Source: JARBAU01 sp040414675 | Lineage (GTDB): Archaea; Thermoproteota; Nitrososphaeria; Nitrososphaerales; Nitrososphaeraceae | Assembly: GCA_040414675.1 (NCBI GenBank) | Contig: JBEDUN010000016.1 | Location: forward strand, 1-64,000 | Direction of reading: 5' to 3' | Length of the DNA stretch: 64,000 nt | In this document: one piece after another, positions 17,418-26,674 of the stretch | Position numbering within the stretch: the stretch's first letter is position 1 | Layout of the letters: the number at the start of each line of letters is the position of its first letter | Program-made: the position numbers and the translations under genes | Notes under the pieces: model-generated | The model's database searches: none | Told to the model about the DNA's origin: nothing | What the model saw: only the letters and a program-made list of their open reading frames with translations

Positions 17418-18875
17418 ATGAGCTGTGCTAATAGTATTCATTATCATTTGCCGCGAACATTATTTGATAAAATTTGGGATGACCATGTGGTCTACCAACA
17501 ACACGATAGAACTAAAGAACAACCTACCCTATTATATATCGACAGACATCTAGTTCATGAAGTTACATCGCCTCAGGCATTTGAAGGATTAAGAATTAAG
17601 AATAGATCTGTGAGGCGCCCTAACTTAACATTTGCTACCATGGATCATAATGTGCCAACTAGCAATAGATCACTTCCGTTGGTAGACAACATCTCGGCGA
17701 TGCAAATGCAGGCATTAAAACAAAATTGCAAAGAATTTGGAATAACACTATACGATATGAACAATCCTAATCAAGGTATAGTTCATGTTATTGGACCAGA
17801 GTTAGGTTTGACCTTACCTGGATCTACAATCGTCTGTGGGGATAGTCACACCTCGACCCATGGAGCTTTTGGAGCCCTGGCATTTGGCATAGGCACAAGT
17901 GAAGTAGAGCACGTATTGGCTACACAGTGCTTATGGGTTAACAAACCAGAGAATTTTCAAATACGCATAGATGGAAGATTTAGGGATTCTCATTCGCTTA
18001 CGGCCAAAGATATAATATTGTACATTATTCGAAGCATAGGCACCGCAGGCGGTAACGGCACAGTTATAGAATACCGAGGAGAGGTCCTTTCACGGTTTTC
18101 TATGGCAGAAAGACTAACGATTTGTAACATGTCCATAGAATGCGGCGCTAGAGCTGGCCTAATTGCTCCAGACTCTACTACTTTTGAATTCATCCGCGAC
18201 AGACAATTTGCTCCTAAAGGCAAAGATCTTGACAATCTTATCAACCTATGGCAAGATAATCTTAGGTCGGATGACAATGCAAAGTTTGAAAGGTCAATCT
18301 CAATAGATGTTAGCAATTTGGCTCCACAGATAACATGGGGTACGAATCCCTCAATGGTAATTGATATAACTGATAGCATTCCATATCCAGACGAGTACTC
18401 GCATGGTAACGACGGCTTAAAGAAGGCAGCGCTTCGCGCCCTCAATTATATGGATTTAACACCGGGGATTCCAATTACAGATATTGATGTTGACAGAGTT
18501 TTCATAGGATCCTGCACTAATTCAAGACTTCAAGATCTCATCGAAGCATCACATGTTGTAAAGGGAAGGACTGTTGCTCCAAATGTGAGAGCAATGGTAG
18601 TACCAGGTTCTCAGCTGGTAAAGACCCAAGCTGAGCGAATCGGCCTTGACGAAGTCTTTAAGGATGCCGGATTCGAATGGCGAGACTCGGGTTGCAGTAT
18701 GTGTCTTGGAATGAACCCAGACATTCTGTCTCCTGGCGAAAGATGTGCAAGCACTTCCAACAGAAACTTCGAAGGGAGACAGGGAACTGGAGGGAGAACT
18801 CACCTGATGAGTCCAGTAATGGCTGCTGCTGCTGCTATAAAAGGGAAATTCACCGACGTTAGGGAAATGCTATGA
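17418..18875 (+). CDS. leuC: 3-isopropylmalate dehydratase large subunit
   Basis: With LeuD it isomerises 2-isopropylmalate to 3-isopropylmalate in leucine synthesis. In 485 residues the aconitase-fold landmarks are ATMDHNVPT, the GDSHTSTHGAFGALAFGIGT block, the first cluster ligand in FIGSCTNSR and the other two in SGCSMCLGMNPD, so the [4Fe-4S] cluster can form. The tail (GRTHLMSPVMAAAAA) is typical. Length fits the bacterial-type LeuC. leuD follows 37 nt later. Confidence 0.96.
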   Translation: MSCANSIHYHLPRTLFDKIWDDHVVYQQHDRTKEQPTLLYIDRHLVHEVTSPQAFEGLRIKNRSVRRPNLTFATMDHNVPTSNRSLPLVDNISAMQMQALKQNCKEFGITLYDMNNPNQGIVHVIGPELGLTLPGSTIVCGDSHTSTHGAFGALAFGIGTSEVEHVLATQCLWVNKPENFQIRIDGRFRDSHSLTAKDIILYIIRSIGTAGGNGTVIEYRGEVLSRFSMAERLTICNMSIECGARAGLIAPDSTTFEFIRDRQFAPKGKDLDNLINLWQDNLRSDDNAKFERSISIDVSNLAPQITWGTNPSMVIDITDSIPYPDEYSHGNDGLKKAALRALNYMDLTPGIPITDIDVDRVFIGSCTNSRLQDLIEASHVVKGRTVAPNVRAMVVPGSQLVKTQAERIGLDEVFKDAGFEWRDSGCSMCLGMNPDILSPGERCASTSNRNFEGRQGTGGRTHLMSPVMAAAAAIKGKFTDVREML

Positions 18876-18912
18876 AGATAATGTTATAAGATTAATAAAA
18901 TTAAGATCAATT

Positions 18913-19509
18913 ATGACTCCCTTTAAAACTGTTTCAAGCAATTTGATCCCAATCGACGTTATCAATATCGACACCGATCAAATAATTCCGAAGCAATTTC
19001 TTAAGCTAGTCCAAAAAACAGGGTACGACAAGTTTCTCTTTTATGATTGGCGGTTCGACAAGGATGGGAACCAGAAAAAGGACTTTATATTGAATAATCC
19101 AAACTATCGGGATAGATCAATTCTTTTAGTTCGAGAAAACTTCGGCAGCGGAAGTTCAAGAGAACATGCTGTTTGGGCATTGAGGGACTTTGGAATTAAA
19201 GCTATTGTAGCGCCTTCATTTGCAGATATCTTTTATAATAATTGCTTTAAAAATGGAGTATTGCCAATCACGATTAACCATGACTACATCGAATATTTAT
19301 TCAACCATGCCGAAACCGTTAAAATTAAAATAGACCTTACAGCTCAAAGCATGGAATTTGATTCAAATATAATCTATTTCAAGATATTGGAGTCTAATAA
19401 GAAGATGCTTATGGAAGGAATTGATGAAATTGGAATGACTTTCAAGTTCGAATCATACATTTCAGAATTCGAAAAAACTAAATCGACATATTCACTCAAT
19501 GTTGTTTGA
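18913..19509 (+). CDS. leuD: 3-isopropylmalate dehydratase small subunit
   Basis: Swivel subunit of isopropylmalate isomerase. The 198-residue protein has the family motifs NIDTDQIIPKQFL, FGSGSSREHAVWAL and FADIFYNNCFKNGVLP, the usual landmarks of bacterial-type LeuD. It follows leuC by 37 nt, with a likely ribosome-binding or promoter-free gap, so one operon. Confidence 0.95.
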   Translation: MTPFKTVSSNLIPIDVINIDTDQIIPKQFLKLVQKTGYDKFLFYDWRFDKDGNQKKDFILNNPNYRDRSILLVRENFGSGSSREHAVWALRDFGIKAIVAPSFADIFYNNCFKNGVLPITINHDYIEYLFNHAETVKIKIDLTAQSMEFDSNIIYFKILESNKKMLMEGIDEIGMTFKFESYISEFEKTKSTYSLNVV

Positions 19510-19635
19510 CGAAGCATTACAATTTCATATTCGTTAAAAGATGGTCAATGCTTTAGATATGCATTGTTCCATAAAGAAACTTCTATTGGAGATTCAACCA
19601 AAGAACACCAATTTTCAATTGGGATATAAAAAAAG

Positions 19636-19851
19636 CTATTGTTTTTGTTTGTTCTTCTTTGATGTCTGCCACCAATCTAGATAGTCGTCGTGTTGTAGTC
19701 TTCTCGTGTCATTTGTTTCGCTCTCTTTCTTGTCCCTTAATTCATCGAATTTTTCTCTAGAAGCAAACAATCCGCAACTCTTGCAAATAAAATTCTTGCT
19801 GATTGCATCAAATTTTAACTCGCCACCACATTCAGGACAGAAGCTAACCAA
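19636..19851 (-). CDS. small zinc-ribbon protein, 71 aa
   Basis: Contains CPECGG (residues 5-8) and CKSCG about 16 residues later, a C-x2-C...C-x2-C zinc ribbon, followed by a charged, basic tail (KKNKQKQ). Such short ribbons in archaea often bind nucleic acid or partner proteins, but the family is not recognised. Confidence 0.65.
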   Translation of the reverse strand: MVSFCPECGGELKFDAISKNFICKSCGLFASREKFDELRDKKESETNDTRRLQHDDYLDWWQTSKKNKQKQ

Positions 19852-19896
19852 ATAATAGAATTTCCAACAGACCTAATAAAAGCATTTTCAGAGCAC

Positions 19897-20067
19897 ATGT
19901 TCCAAAATTTGATTTTAAACTGGGGAAAGAAAAAGTGGCTCAATAATAAGAGAGACTTTAAAGTGCCCTTTTTTAACGATATTCAAATTGACGGTTTACA
20001 ATCTCGTCTAGCAATTGGCATACCCAAACTTGAAAATGCAACAATTATTACCGGTGCATGGACTTGA
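19897..20067 (+). CDS. doubtful 56-aa ORF
   Basis: ATG at 19897 to TGA at 20065-20067. The frame is also open upstream to the edge of the zinc-ribbon gene without another start. The composition is plausible (WGKKKWLNNKRDF, then NDIQIDGLQSRLAIGIP) but there is no recognised family or promoter. Its stop lies within the left arm region of the inverted repeat at 20053-20114. It could be a fragment or chance. Confidence 0.25.
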   Translation: MFQNLILNWGKKKWLNNKRDFKVPFFNDIQIDGLQSRLAIGIPKLENATIITGAWT

Positions 20068-20114
20068 ATCCTCATTCCCCTTGTGGTCGGTTCGCCCATC
20101 TAATGCCATGCACC
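20053..20114. repeat. 9-bp inverted repeat enclosing 44 nt, possible structured RNA
   Basis: GGTGCATGG (20053-20061) and CCATGCACC (20106-20114) are perfect inverse complements. The interior has a tRNA T-arm-like GGATTCAAGTCC on the minus strand but no valid D arm, anticodon arm or T stem, so it is not a normal tRNA. It could be a stem-closed small RNA, a bidirectional terminator-like structure between convergent transcripts, or chance. Confidence 0.4.
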
Positions 20115-20134
20115 TATCGAAAGTGGTCTTCAAG

Positions 20135-20545
20135 CTATTTATTTCTCATTATGACTATTTCCTCATTAGTGGCATCTATAGATAATCGAAGACCAGATTC
20201 GAATGAAACCTGAGCAAAGGCATTTGCTATCTTTACCATTGGTATATTTGATATCGCACAGCCTGAAGCAGTTATTATATCTGCTTGTTCCGTACAAACT
20301 ACGGCTACTGGTGCAGCACTTGCTGCCTTCATCGAGTAGATCCTATAAGCACCCACGCTGCTACCTACTGCCTTAGGAAAAACCAAGACTGAGCCTTTCA
20401 CAGATTTTCCAAATAATTCATGATTTTGATAACTGATTTTCCCAGTAGCAGAATCAATCATTGTAAGAAAATTGATGGATTGTCTTGTGACAATCGCATC
20501 CCCTATAGCATGACCTCCTACAATCTTTTGGCATTTAATTCTCAA
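20135..20545 (-). CDS. phosphomevalonate dehydratase small subunit (aconitase X swivel, DUF126)
   Basis: Swivel-domain subunit of the archaeal enzyme that dehydrates 5-phosphomevalonate to trans-anhydromevalonate 5-phosphate in isoprenoid lipid synthesis. In 136 residues, GGHAIGDAIVTRQSINFL opens the swivel fold and FPKAVGSSVGAYRIYSM contains the active-site Ser region. It starts 3 nt after the large-subunit stop. Confidence 0.88.
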   Translation of the reverse strand: MRIKCQKIVGGHAIGDAIVTRQSINFLTMIDSATGKISYQNHELFGKSVKGSVLVFPKAVGSSVGAYRIYSMKAASAAPVAVVCTEQADIITASGCAISNIPMVKIANAFAQVSFESGLRLSIDATNEEIVIMRNK

Positions 20546-20548
20546 TTC

Positions 20549-21703
20549 CTAAGTCATATACTCCTTAGTAATAGATTTGGAATCTTGCAATGCCACGTTC
20601 AATTTGTTTGCATTATTCATATAATAAGCTCCTTTCACACTATTTGTTACTACAGAATCAGCATTCTGTTTCGTTACTAATGGCGTAAGGCAGATACAAC
20701 AGTCACACATAAATTTAGCTCCAGTTCGCTCTAGCCGATCTACCAATCCAGTCGATTTAGCCTGGTTATGGATTTGCCTGGCGCAAAAAATGAAACAAGG
20801 TTTTGTGAATTTTTTTCCTTCAGTATCCTTTGCAAGTAGATTTAACTCAGGTAATCCTAGCTGTGGACTTCCAAAGAGAATAATATCACCTCTTTCTGCA
20901 GAATTAAGATCATCTCTTGTTGATCTTGCTTCACTCTTTCCGAATGATATGACTTCTCCTTTTGATTCGCTGTTAAGACTAAACATTCCTAGATCTCCCA
21001 TTGTTCCGATGCCGGCCGATAATGCCTTTGCTTCCCTTATTCCTCTTATTTGCACTCCATTCAAACTAACACTACTAGCTTTGATTTCTTTTCCTGCAAA
21101 ATATCCCAATAGACCATAGGACAATTCACTATCCATCTCCAATGAAGAAATGATGGTATGTTTCGGTGTTCTTAATTCGTTGATCCTTAATTCTGACAAG
21201 GGAGCTTTTCCAGTTATAGCTGATGCAAGTGCACTCAATGCACTCTCTTTGTTAGTCAATAAACCCAACATTGAATTTGCAAAGACTGCTGCATTCGTTT
21301 CAGCTAGACTGACAAAACTTCCGGTCTTAGGGAGATGATATGCTTCATACGGGGTACAAGTGAATGAATCCTTTACTCCTATGCTTTTGTATGAATTTAC
21401 AATACTCATTTGCTTATGAATAAAATCCTGTGAAATACTGGACGTGTTATCTCTATCAAAACCCATTGGATTTATAGTGGTTTTAACTTGAACTTTCGCA
21501 TCGAGACAGAATTCTTCAAGAAACCTTCTGCCAGCCTCCCCAATGGTATTATAATTTACTCCTGATATATGTGCCCACTCTATAGGCACGAGTTTAGATG
21601 CACTGGTTGCTTCACCTACAGCAGACAAAATTCTGTAGGCTGAAGAAATAGCATCACCTTCTGCACCGTTGAGGAGTTGTTCTTCTCTTCTAGTTAGATC
21701 CAT
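20549..21703 (-). CDS. phosphomevalonate dehydratase large subunit (aconitase X, DUF521)
   Basis: Catalytic subunit of the AcnX-type dehydratase of the archaeal mevalonate pathway. The 384-residue protein begins LTRREEQLLNGAEG, the family's usual start, and shows EWAHISGVNYNTIG, TCTPYEAYHLP, SFVSLAETNAAVFANSMLG and a Cys-rich FMCDCCICLTP near residue 335, with further Cys in FCARQ, likely iron-sulfur ligands. Gene order large-small with a 3-nt gap indicates one complex. Confidence 0.9.
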   Translation of the reverse strand: MDLTRREEQLLNGAEGDAISSAYRILSAVGEATSASKLVPIEWAHISGVNYNTIGEAGRRFLEEFCLDAKVQVKTTINPMGFDRDNTSSISQDFIHKQMSIVNSYKSIGVKDSFTCTPYEAYHLPKTGSFVSLAETNAAVFANSMLGLLTNKESALSALASAITGKAPLSELRINELRTPKHTIISSLEMDSELSYGLLGYFAGKEIKASSVSLNGVQIRGIREAKALSAGIGTMGDLGMFSLNSESKGEVISFGKSEARSTRDDLNSAERGDIILFGSPQLGLPELNLLAKDTEGKKFTKPCFIFCARQIHNQAKSTGLVDRLERTGAKFMCDCCICLTPLVTKQNADSVVTNSVKGAYYMNNANKLNVALQDSKSITKEYMT

Positions 21704-22154
21704 ATTTTGGATGTTGAGGAAAGATATAAGAATTCTTCATGCATCGCAGATTCGACGAACAAGCAGATGCATAGCTAAAAATTACTGAGCTTTGTCATGT
21801 GAATATTGAATTAGTATTGATCTATTTCTAGTATAATGTTCATGTAAGGTCGTCTCTTAATATAGTACGAATCAGCTGGCTTCTTATTGGCAGTGCAGGC
21901 ATATGAGTATTGGGTTATATATTGTGAATATGAATATTTCTGCAATATCAGCTAGATGATTTTGTGAGCATTCATTTTTACATTGTCTGGTGGAGACGAA
22001 AACTAGGATTGGCCTTTGCATATGTTGAATTTACAGCAGGCATTTACTAAGATGTCATAAGATATTCTAAGTATTTCTATTGGTTATACTATTCTCTTTT
22101 CATCATATTAGTCTTGTCCGTCTTGGCCTTCTCAGGTTCAATAAGATTAAGTCT
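21704..22154. other. 450-bp intergenic region
   Basis: Upstream of the aconitase X operon; no gene, RNA or repeat recognised. Confidence 0.5.
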
Positions 22155-22496
22155 TTACTGATTGTTAATTTTTTTGACATCAATTATCAAATTTTCCCCG
22201 ACTTGCGGTCTGCCTATCTTCTGATATCGTGTTTTGGGCATAGTTATTTGGATGGCGGTTTGAGGATAGGTATTGATGATGGTCTGTGGCTGTGATTTCA
22301 GGATCGCCTCAAGGAATGGTTTTATCTGTTCCTTTACGTCTTTATCCGTAACAACATTATCGATAGCATCTAACATCAATTGTTGTTGTGTGAGTGGTTC
22401 GAGCTCAACATCCTCTACTAGATTAATTGTAACATTAACGCCTGTATCAGTCAACATATTAATTTTATATTGTATCGCTGTCTCCTTTTCGTGCAT
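22155..22496 (-). CDS. conserved hypothetical protein, 113 aa
   Basis: A soluble, acidic protein with a well-balanced composition, no Cys motif and no signal peptide. The first half is predicted mixed alpha/beta (KINMLTDTGVNVTINLVEDV) and the middle is helical (LMLDAIDNVVTDKDVKEQIK). Family not recognised. It is isolated, with no operon partner. Confidence 0.6.
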   Translation of the reverse strand: MHEKETAIQYKINMLTDTGVNVTINLVEDVELEPLTQQQLMLDAIDNVVTDKDVKEQIKPFLEAILKSQPQTIINTYPQTAIQITMPKTRYQKIGRPQVGENLIIDVKKINNQ

Positions 22497-22953
22497 TAGT
22501 GATCTTAAATACCTCTATGCTTTATCTCTTTACGTGAGCTCATCATATCCATGAGACATGGATTTCCTAAATAATAATAGCCATAATACGCATTAGGTAG
22601 AATATAATTAACAAGATTCAAGCAATATCTTAGAATTGGAATTACTCTTTGTATCCAGTTTACAATAACTATATGAATGCAACTTTCAGCCAATTAGAAT
22701 TGAAACCCGAAAACTAGCTTCAAAAATTCTACCCGATTTTCGTAGTTATGGATAGAATGAAAAATTTGAAATCAATAGTGTATATCACGTACTAAAAGTG
22801 TAGTTGTTTAATCTATAATTCCACTTAAAGCAACTTAATTAAGAAGCTAGACTCTGTTGATTTATTACTTGATGATAAATCCTGAATTTGACAATGACTT
22901 TCATTTCATGACGTATCAAGTAATATTATAGTGAGTTACAGATTACAAATCTT
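22497..22953. other. 457-bp intergenic region
   Basis: AT-rich region ahead of the thiolase gene. No supported feature. Confidence 0.5.
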
Positions 22954-23919
22954 ATGACTCCAAGGGACTGCACCAGGTGCAACAACAACGGAATTGTATA
23001 TCATAGAGCATATTCCGGCGAGTACCTTTGCAGAAATTGTTTTCTGTTTTCAATTGAGGATAAAACCAAACGGTGTGTTAACAAATACTCCATGCTCAGA
23101 TATCAAGATAAGGTAGCCGTTGCGGTATCTGGTGGCAAGGATAGCTTATCATTGTTATATATTTTGAATAAAATATATGGCGAAAAAGACTACATCAACA
23201 TCATCGCCGTAACTATAGATGAAGGCATACCTGGCTATCGTGACGAAAGTCTAGAGATAGCAAAGCACTTTTGTTCCAAGATTGGGATTGAGAATCGAGT
23301 TTTGAAATTTGGCGACGTATTTGGTATCAATATGGACGAATTATTATCAAATAGACCTTCTGAAAAGACTAGCTCTTGTTCGTTTTGTGGAACATTTCGA
23401 CGAAGAGCATTGGATCTAATTTCAGAATCAGTAGGTGCCAGAGTCGTAGCTACAGGTCACAACCTAGACGACCAATTGCAGACATTTCTAATCAATATTC
23501 TATCTGGTGATGTTGAGAGAATAGGCTGGATTTATCCAGAACCGGTAGAATATGGCGAGAAAAATATTAAGAAGATAAAACCTTTTGTAGAGATTTACGA
23601 ACATGAACTAGTCTTTTATGCTTTGCAGCGTGGCATTCCTTTCCAGGCTGAAGAATGTCCGCATAAGAATGAGAGCATTCGAACAGATATTCGAAACTTC
23701 TTAAATTCACTCGAATCAAATCATCCGGGAATAAAGTATAATGCTTTTAATTCCGCTATTAAAATATCAAAACTACTAAAAATGGAAATCCCAGGATCAC
23801 TAACTAAGAAGCTCTGCTCTTTGTGCGGACGAGACTCATCAAGTTCGGTCTGCTCAGTATGTAAAAACTTGATGTTTTTAAGCAGGGCGAAATCTTACAA
23901 TGTGCAAAAGTCTGACTAG
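22954..23919 (+). CDS. TtcA/NcsA-type tRNA thiolase
   Basis: ATP-dependent sulfur insertion into tRNA uridine (U34 as NcsA/Ncs6, or U54 as TtuA). The 321-residue protein has an N-terminal zinc site (C6, C9, C26, C29), the PP-loop SGGKDS at 59-64, SSCSFCG near 145 and AEECPHKNES near 232, which together supply three Cys for an iron-sulfur cluster, and a C-terminal CSLCG/CSVC zinc site. This is the architecture of the TtuA/NcsA branch. Which uridine it modifies cannot be decided here. dph2 follows 285 nt later, another translation-quality gene. Confidence 0.88.
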   Translation: MTPRDCTRCNNNGIVYHRAYSGEYLCRNCFLFSIEDKTKRCVNKYSMLRYQDKVAVAVSGGKDSLSLLYILNKIYGEKDYINIIAVTIDEGIPGYRDESLEIAKHFCSKIGIENRVLKFGDVFGINMDELLSNRPSEKTSSCSFCGTFRRRALDLISESVGARVVATGHNLDDQLQTFLINILSGDVERIGWIYPEPVEYGEKNIKKIKPFVEIYEHELVFYALQRGIPFQAEECPHKNESIRTDIRNFLNSLESNHPGIKYNAFNSAIKISKLLKMEIPGSLTKKLCSLCGRDSSSSVCSVCKNLMFLSRAKSYNVQKSD

Positions 23920-24204
23920 GAATAATCTTATTTCTAATATATTGACCAGAATCTATTAAGCACATTAGATGTTCTTACTATCTTTAATGGGTTTTTGCCA
24001 GAATTTTGAATATTGCTGTAATGAAAGAAACCATCTAGCTAGCAACAGCTGTTCTATGCGACTACATGTGACTTCAGCAGTTATTGTTCATATATTGAAG
24101 ATAAATCTAATTATTTCAGTAGATATTTGTAATGATTTTTATTATCAACTGCTGCAACTGAACTTGTAATTTAGGTTATGGAATTTTGGAAGTGTTGACC
24201 TAGT

Positions 24205-25209
24205 ATGATTGTCGTAGACAAGAACAGAATGTTTGAAGTGATCAAAGAGAGAAGACCCCGATCCATTGCAATTAGTGGTCCAGAAGGGATCATCTCCCAA
24301 TTGCAAGATCATGCACAAAGCATTACACGTGAATTTGAAATCCCGGTATACATATTAGGAGATGCCTCGTGGGGTTCCTGCGATGTTAACACGCAAGCAG
24401 CTGACATATTGGGAGTGGATTTGCTTTTCAACGTGGCCCACACGATATCCTTTGAAACCCTGGGTCCAAAAGTAGTCATGATTAATGCATTTGATGATGC
24501 AAGCTTTGAACGTGTGGCCTTAGATTGTGCTGCTGGTCTCCGAGACCAATATTCATGTGTATCATTATTAACAACTAGCCAACACCTTCACCGGATTAAA
24601 GGCGTTAAGGAAATTTTTGATCAATATGGCTATACCGTCATTATAGGTAAAGGTAAGGGCCAGTTAAATGATGCGCAAGTGTTTGGCTGTGAATTCTATC
24701 CGGCCTTTGATTCAATCGACAAGGTTGATGCATTTATTTTTCTTGGTCAAAGCTTGTTTCATTCTGCTGGTGTCGCAGCATCTACAGGAAAACCAACTTA
24801 CATGTTAGATCCATACTTTCAACAATACACTCAGGTTAATGACTTGGCTGCCAATATGCAAAAGAAATCAGTTCTGGCCGTTTATAAAGCGCTCGATTGT
24901 GAAAAGATCGGAATTATAATAGGCCTCAAGGAGGGCCAGTTTTCAAAAGTTAAAGCCCTAGAATTAAAAAACTCCTTCCAAAGGGAGGGAAAAGTTGTTC
25001 AATTAATAGCATTGACTGACATAACTGATGAGCGTCTCCTAAATTTTAAAGACATCGATGTGTTTGTTCAAGTAGCTTGTCCAAGAATAAGTTCGGATAA
25101 TTCGTTCAGCAAATTGGTTTTATCAGTCCCTGAAGCAACAGCCCTACTTAAATTAATGAGGAAAGAATCAATTCAGACGGATTTTCTTAAAATTAGACAT
25201 TGGCTTTAA
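24205..25209 (+). CDS. dph2: 2-(3-amino-3-carboxypropyl)histidine synthase Dph2
   Basis: First enzyme of diphthamide synthesis: a homodimeric, non-classical radical-SAM enzyme that transfers the aminocarboxypropyl group to a His of EF-2. The 334-residue protein has the three cluster Cys at the expected spacing: Cys59 (GSCDV), Cys162 (FGCEFYP) and a third in QVACPRIS near residue 289. Other family segments are ISGPEGI near the start and HSAGVAASTGKP. dph6 at 10.5 kb completes the pathway's last step. Confidence 0.94.
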   Translation: MIVVDKNRMFEVIKERRPRSIAISGPEGIISQLQDHAQSITREFEIPVYILGDASWGSCDVNTQAADILGVDLLFNVAHTISFETLGPKVVMINAFDDASFERVALDCAAGLRDQYSCVSLLTTSQHLHRIKGVKEIFDQYGYTVIIGKGKGQLNDAQVFGCEFYPAFDSIDKVDAFIFLGQSLFHSAGVAASTGKPTYMLDPYFQQYTQVNDLAANMQKKSVLAVYKALDCEKIGIIIGLKEGQFSKVKALELKNSFQREGKVVQLIALTDITDERLLNFKDIDVFVQVACPRISSDNSFSKLVLSVPEATALLKLMRKESIQTDFLKIRHWL

Positions 25210-25271
25210 AAATTGTTGGCCCAATTTTATATCTTGATGGGCTCGAAGATAATATTTTAGCAGAATACTAA

Positions 25272-25597
25272 GCTGCGAAGACAGCCTGCTGGTACCACCA
25301 TAAATGTTAGGCCCTGTTTCAAACTCCACGAGATCCACCACGTAGACGTGCCAGCATGATTGTGCCACCTTAGGATTGCTCCCTCCCGGACCTCATCCAT
25401 TTCGATGATTTACGATCAACACTGTGCCTTCACACAGCTTGCCGCTCACGACCATCCAACACGGCATGATTTCATTTCAGCGGCGTAAGTAGGTTCCTCT
25501 CACTTATGGATTTACCCAGCAGTTACTGATCCCAGCATGAAGCCGATTTCTAGTTTGGGGTACGGCTGGCACCCCGATCCTCCCTGTCTCCGCAATC
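25272..25597 (-). ncRNA. SRP RNA (7S RNA)
   Basis: The minus-strand transcript of about 325 nt has the key signature of SRP helix 8, GGTCCGGGAGGGAGCA (within plus 25373-25394), close to the family's GGUCCGGAAGGGAGCA. Its ends pair over about 12 bp (TTGCGGAGACAG with CTGTCTTCGCAG), matching helix 1 of archaeal 7S RNA, which closes the molecule. A 5' Alu-like region with GTACCCC, AGTAAC and CTGGG elements precedes it. A TATA-like AATATAATGAT at 25611-25622 sits about 25 nt upstream of the proposed 5' end. The region is less AT-rich than its surroundings and lacks ORFs. Exact ends are approximate. Confidence 0.85.
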
Positions 25598-25765
25598 TTG
25601 CTATCTACAAATCATTATATTTGTGTATCACTCAATTAAAGAATTGATTTTTTGATAATCTGATCTGATTCCAAATATGTTCTGACTATTCAAGAAATAG
25701 TATCAAACTGTTAGGATCACTTACATATTTATTTATATGACTATGCGAAAAAGAAAGTTAATATA

Positions 25766-25891
25766 ATGACAGAATACGAAGCTGGTACATTTAGATGTAA
25801 GGATTGTGGAAAGGAATTCCTAACAAGAAGAGACGCGGAAAAACATTACAATGAAAATCATTCTAATGAAGTAACTAGAGCAATGGAATGA
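25766..25891 (+). CDS. 41-aa single C2H2 zinc-finger protein
   Basis: ATG at 25766 to TGA at 25889-25891. Nearly the whole protein is one classical finger: Cys, Cys, 12 residues (GKEFLTRRDAEK), His, 4 residues (YNEN), His. The pattern C-x2-C-x12-H-x4-H fits C2H2 exactly, including the aromatic/hydrophobic core Phe and Ala. It probably binds nucleic acid or a partner protein. A second, diverged mini-finger is encoded at 56906-57043. Confidence 0.75.
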   Translation: MTEYEAGTFRCKDCGKEFLTRRDAEKHYNENHSNEVTRAME

Positions 25892-26038
25892 ACTAACGGG
25901 TTTGTTGAAATGATTTCTGAATAGCTGTTGCATTGATGGTTGTTTGCTATGACAATAATATTATTAAAAGTCGATACATCCAAAAAATTTTATGCTATCC
26001 AAGGCCAAGTTAGCGATGGATATTTAGTGGGATAATCC

Positions 26039-26515
26039 TTATTCTTTTGCCACTATATAGTCAATTTCAACAGCACCATTTAACGGAAGGCTATTCATTC
26101 CTAGTGCGACTCGGGTATGCTTTCCCTTTTCCCCAAATATCTGCAAGATTAGATCAGAAGCTCCATCAATGACTTTAGGATGTTCTGTGAATGACGCTTC
26201 GCAGTTTACATACCCTGAAATCTTTATGAATTTGTCAACTCTATCCAAGCTACCTAAGGCAAATTCCAATTGTGATAATGCATTCATTGTGCAAAGCTGT
26301 GCGGCCTTCCTCCCATCCTCTAGTGATATATCCTTACCTACTTTACCCTTGAACTTGATATCACTAGAATTGGAACCCTGCTCTATCGGAAGTTGACCAG
26401 AGACAAACACTAGATTATCTGTTATAACAACTGGAACATACAAACCTGCGGATTTGGGTGTCTTAGGCAAGACTAGATTGAGTGAATTCAGTCGATCTTT
26501 AATCATGATAGACAC
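26039..26515 (-). CDS. RidA/YjgF family protein
   Basis: A 158-residue member of the RidA superfamily, trimeric deaminases of reactive enamine/imine intermediates. SAGLYVPVVITDNLVFVSGQ gives the N-terminal strand region, then GKDISLEDGRKAAQLCTMNA, and the end motif RVALGMNSLPLNGAVEIDYI, where most RidA proteins have RxxVxVxxLPxxxxVEI. The canonical substrate Arg is not clearly conserved (THTRVALG). Start is GTG at 26515, about 26 nt from a TATA-like element; the ATG at 26506 is an alternative. Confidence 0.88.
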   Translation of the reverse strand: MSIMIKDRLNSLNLVLPKTPKSAGLYVPVVITDNLVFVSGQLPIEQGSNSSDIKFKGKVGKDISLEDGRKAAQLCTMNALSQLEFALGSLDRVDKFIKISGYVNCEASFTEHPKVIDGASDLILQIFGEKGKHTRVALGMNSLPLNGAVEIDYIVAKE

Positions 26516-26674
26516 CTTAACATTGTGCTCATTTTATTTTTTGCTCTAATACAAAGAAGCTGGGACTTCACAATCACTGGTTTCAGTAGATAGCGTAAGA
26601 ACTTACCACCCTTACAACTTGTTAGATTTTGAAGGCAAATATTTTTAATATCAAGAGAATATCTATTTTGTAAG

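Noticed and set aside
20053..20114. tRNA gene
   Set aside because: Acceptor-like ends pair, but the T stem, D arm and anticodon loop cannot be formed on either strand.
25168..25368. 66-codon minus-strand ORF
   Set aside because: Overlaps the SRP RNA and the end of dph2; no protein features.
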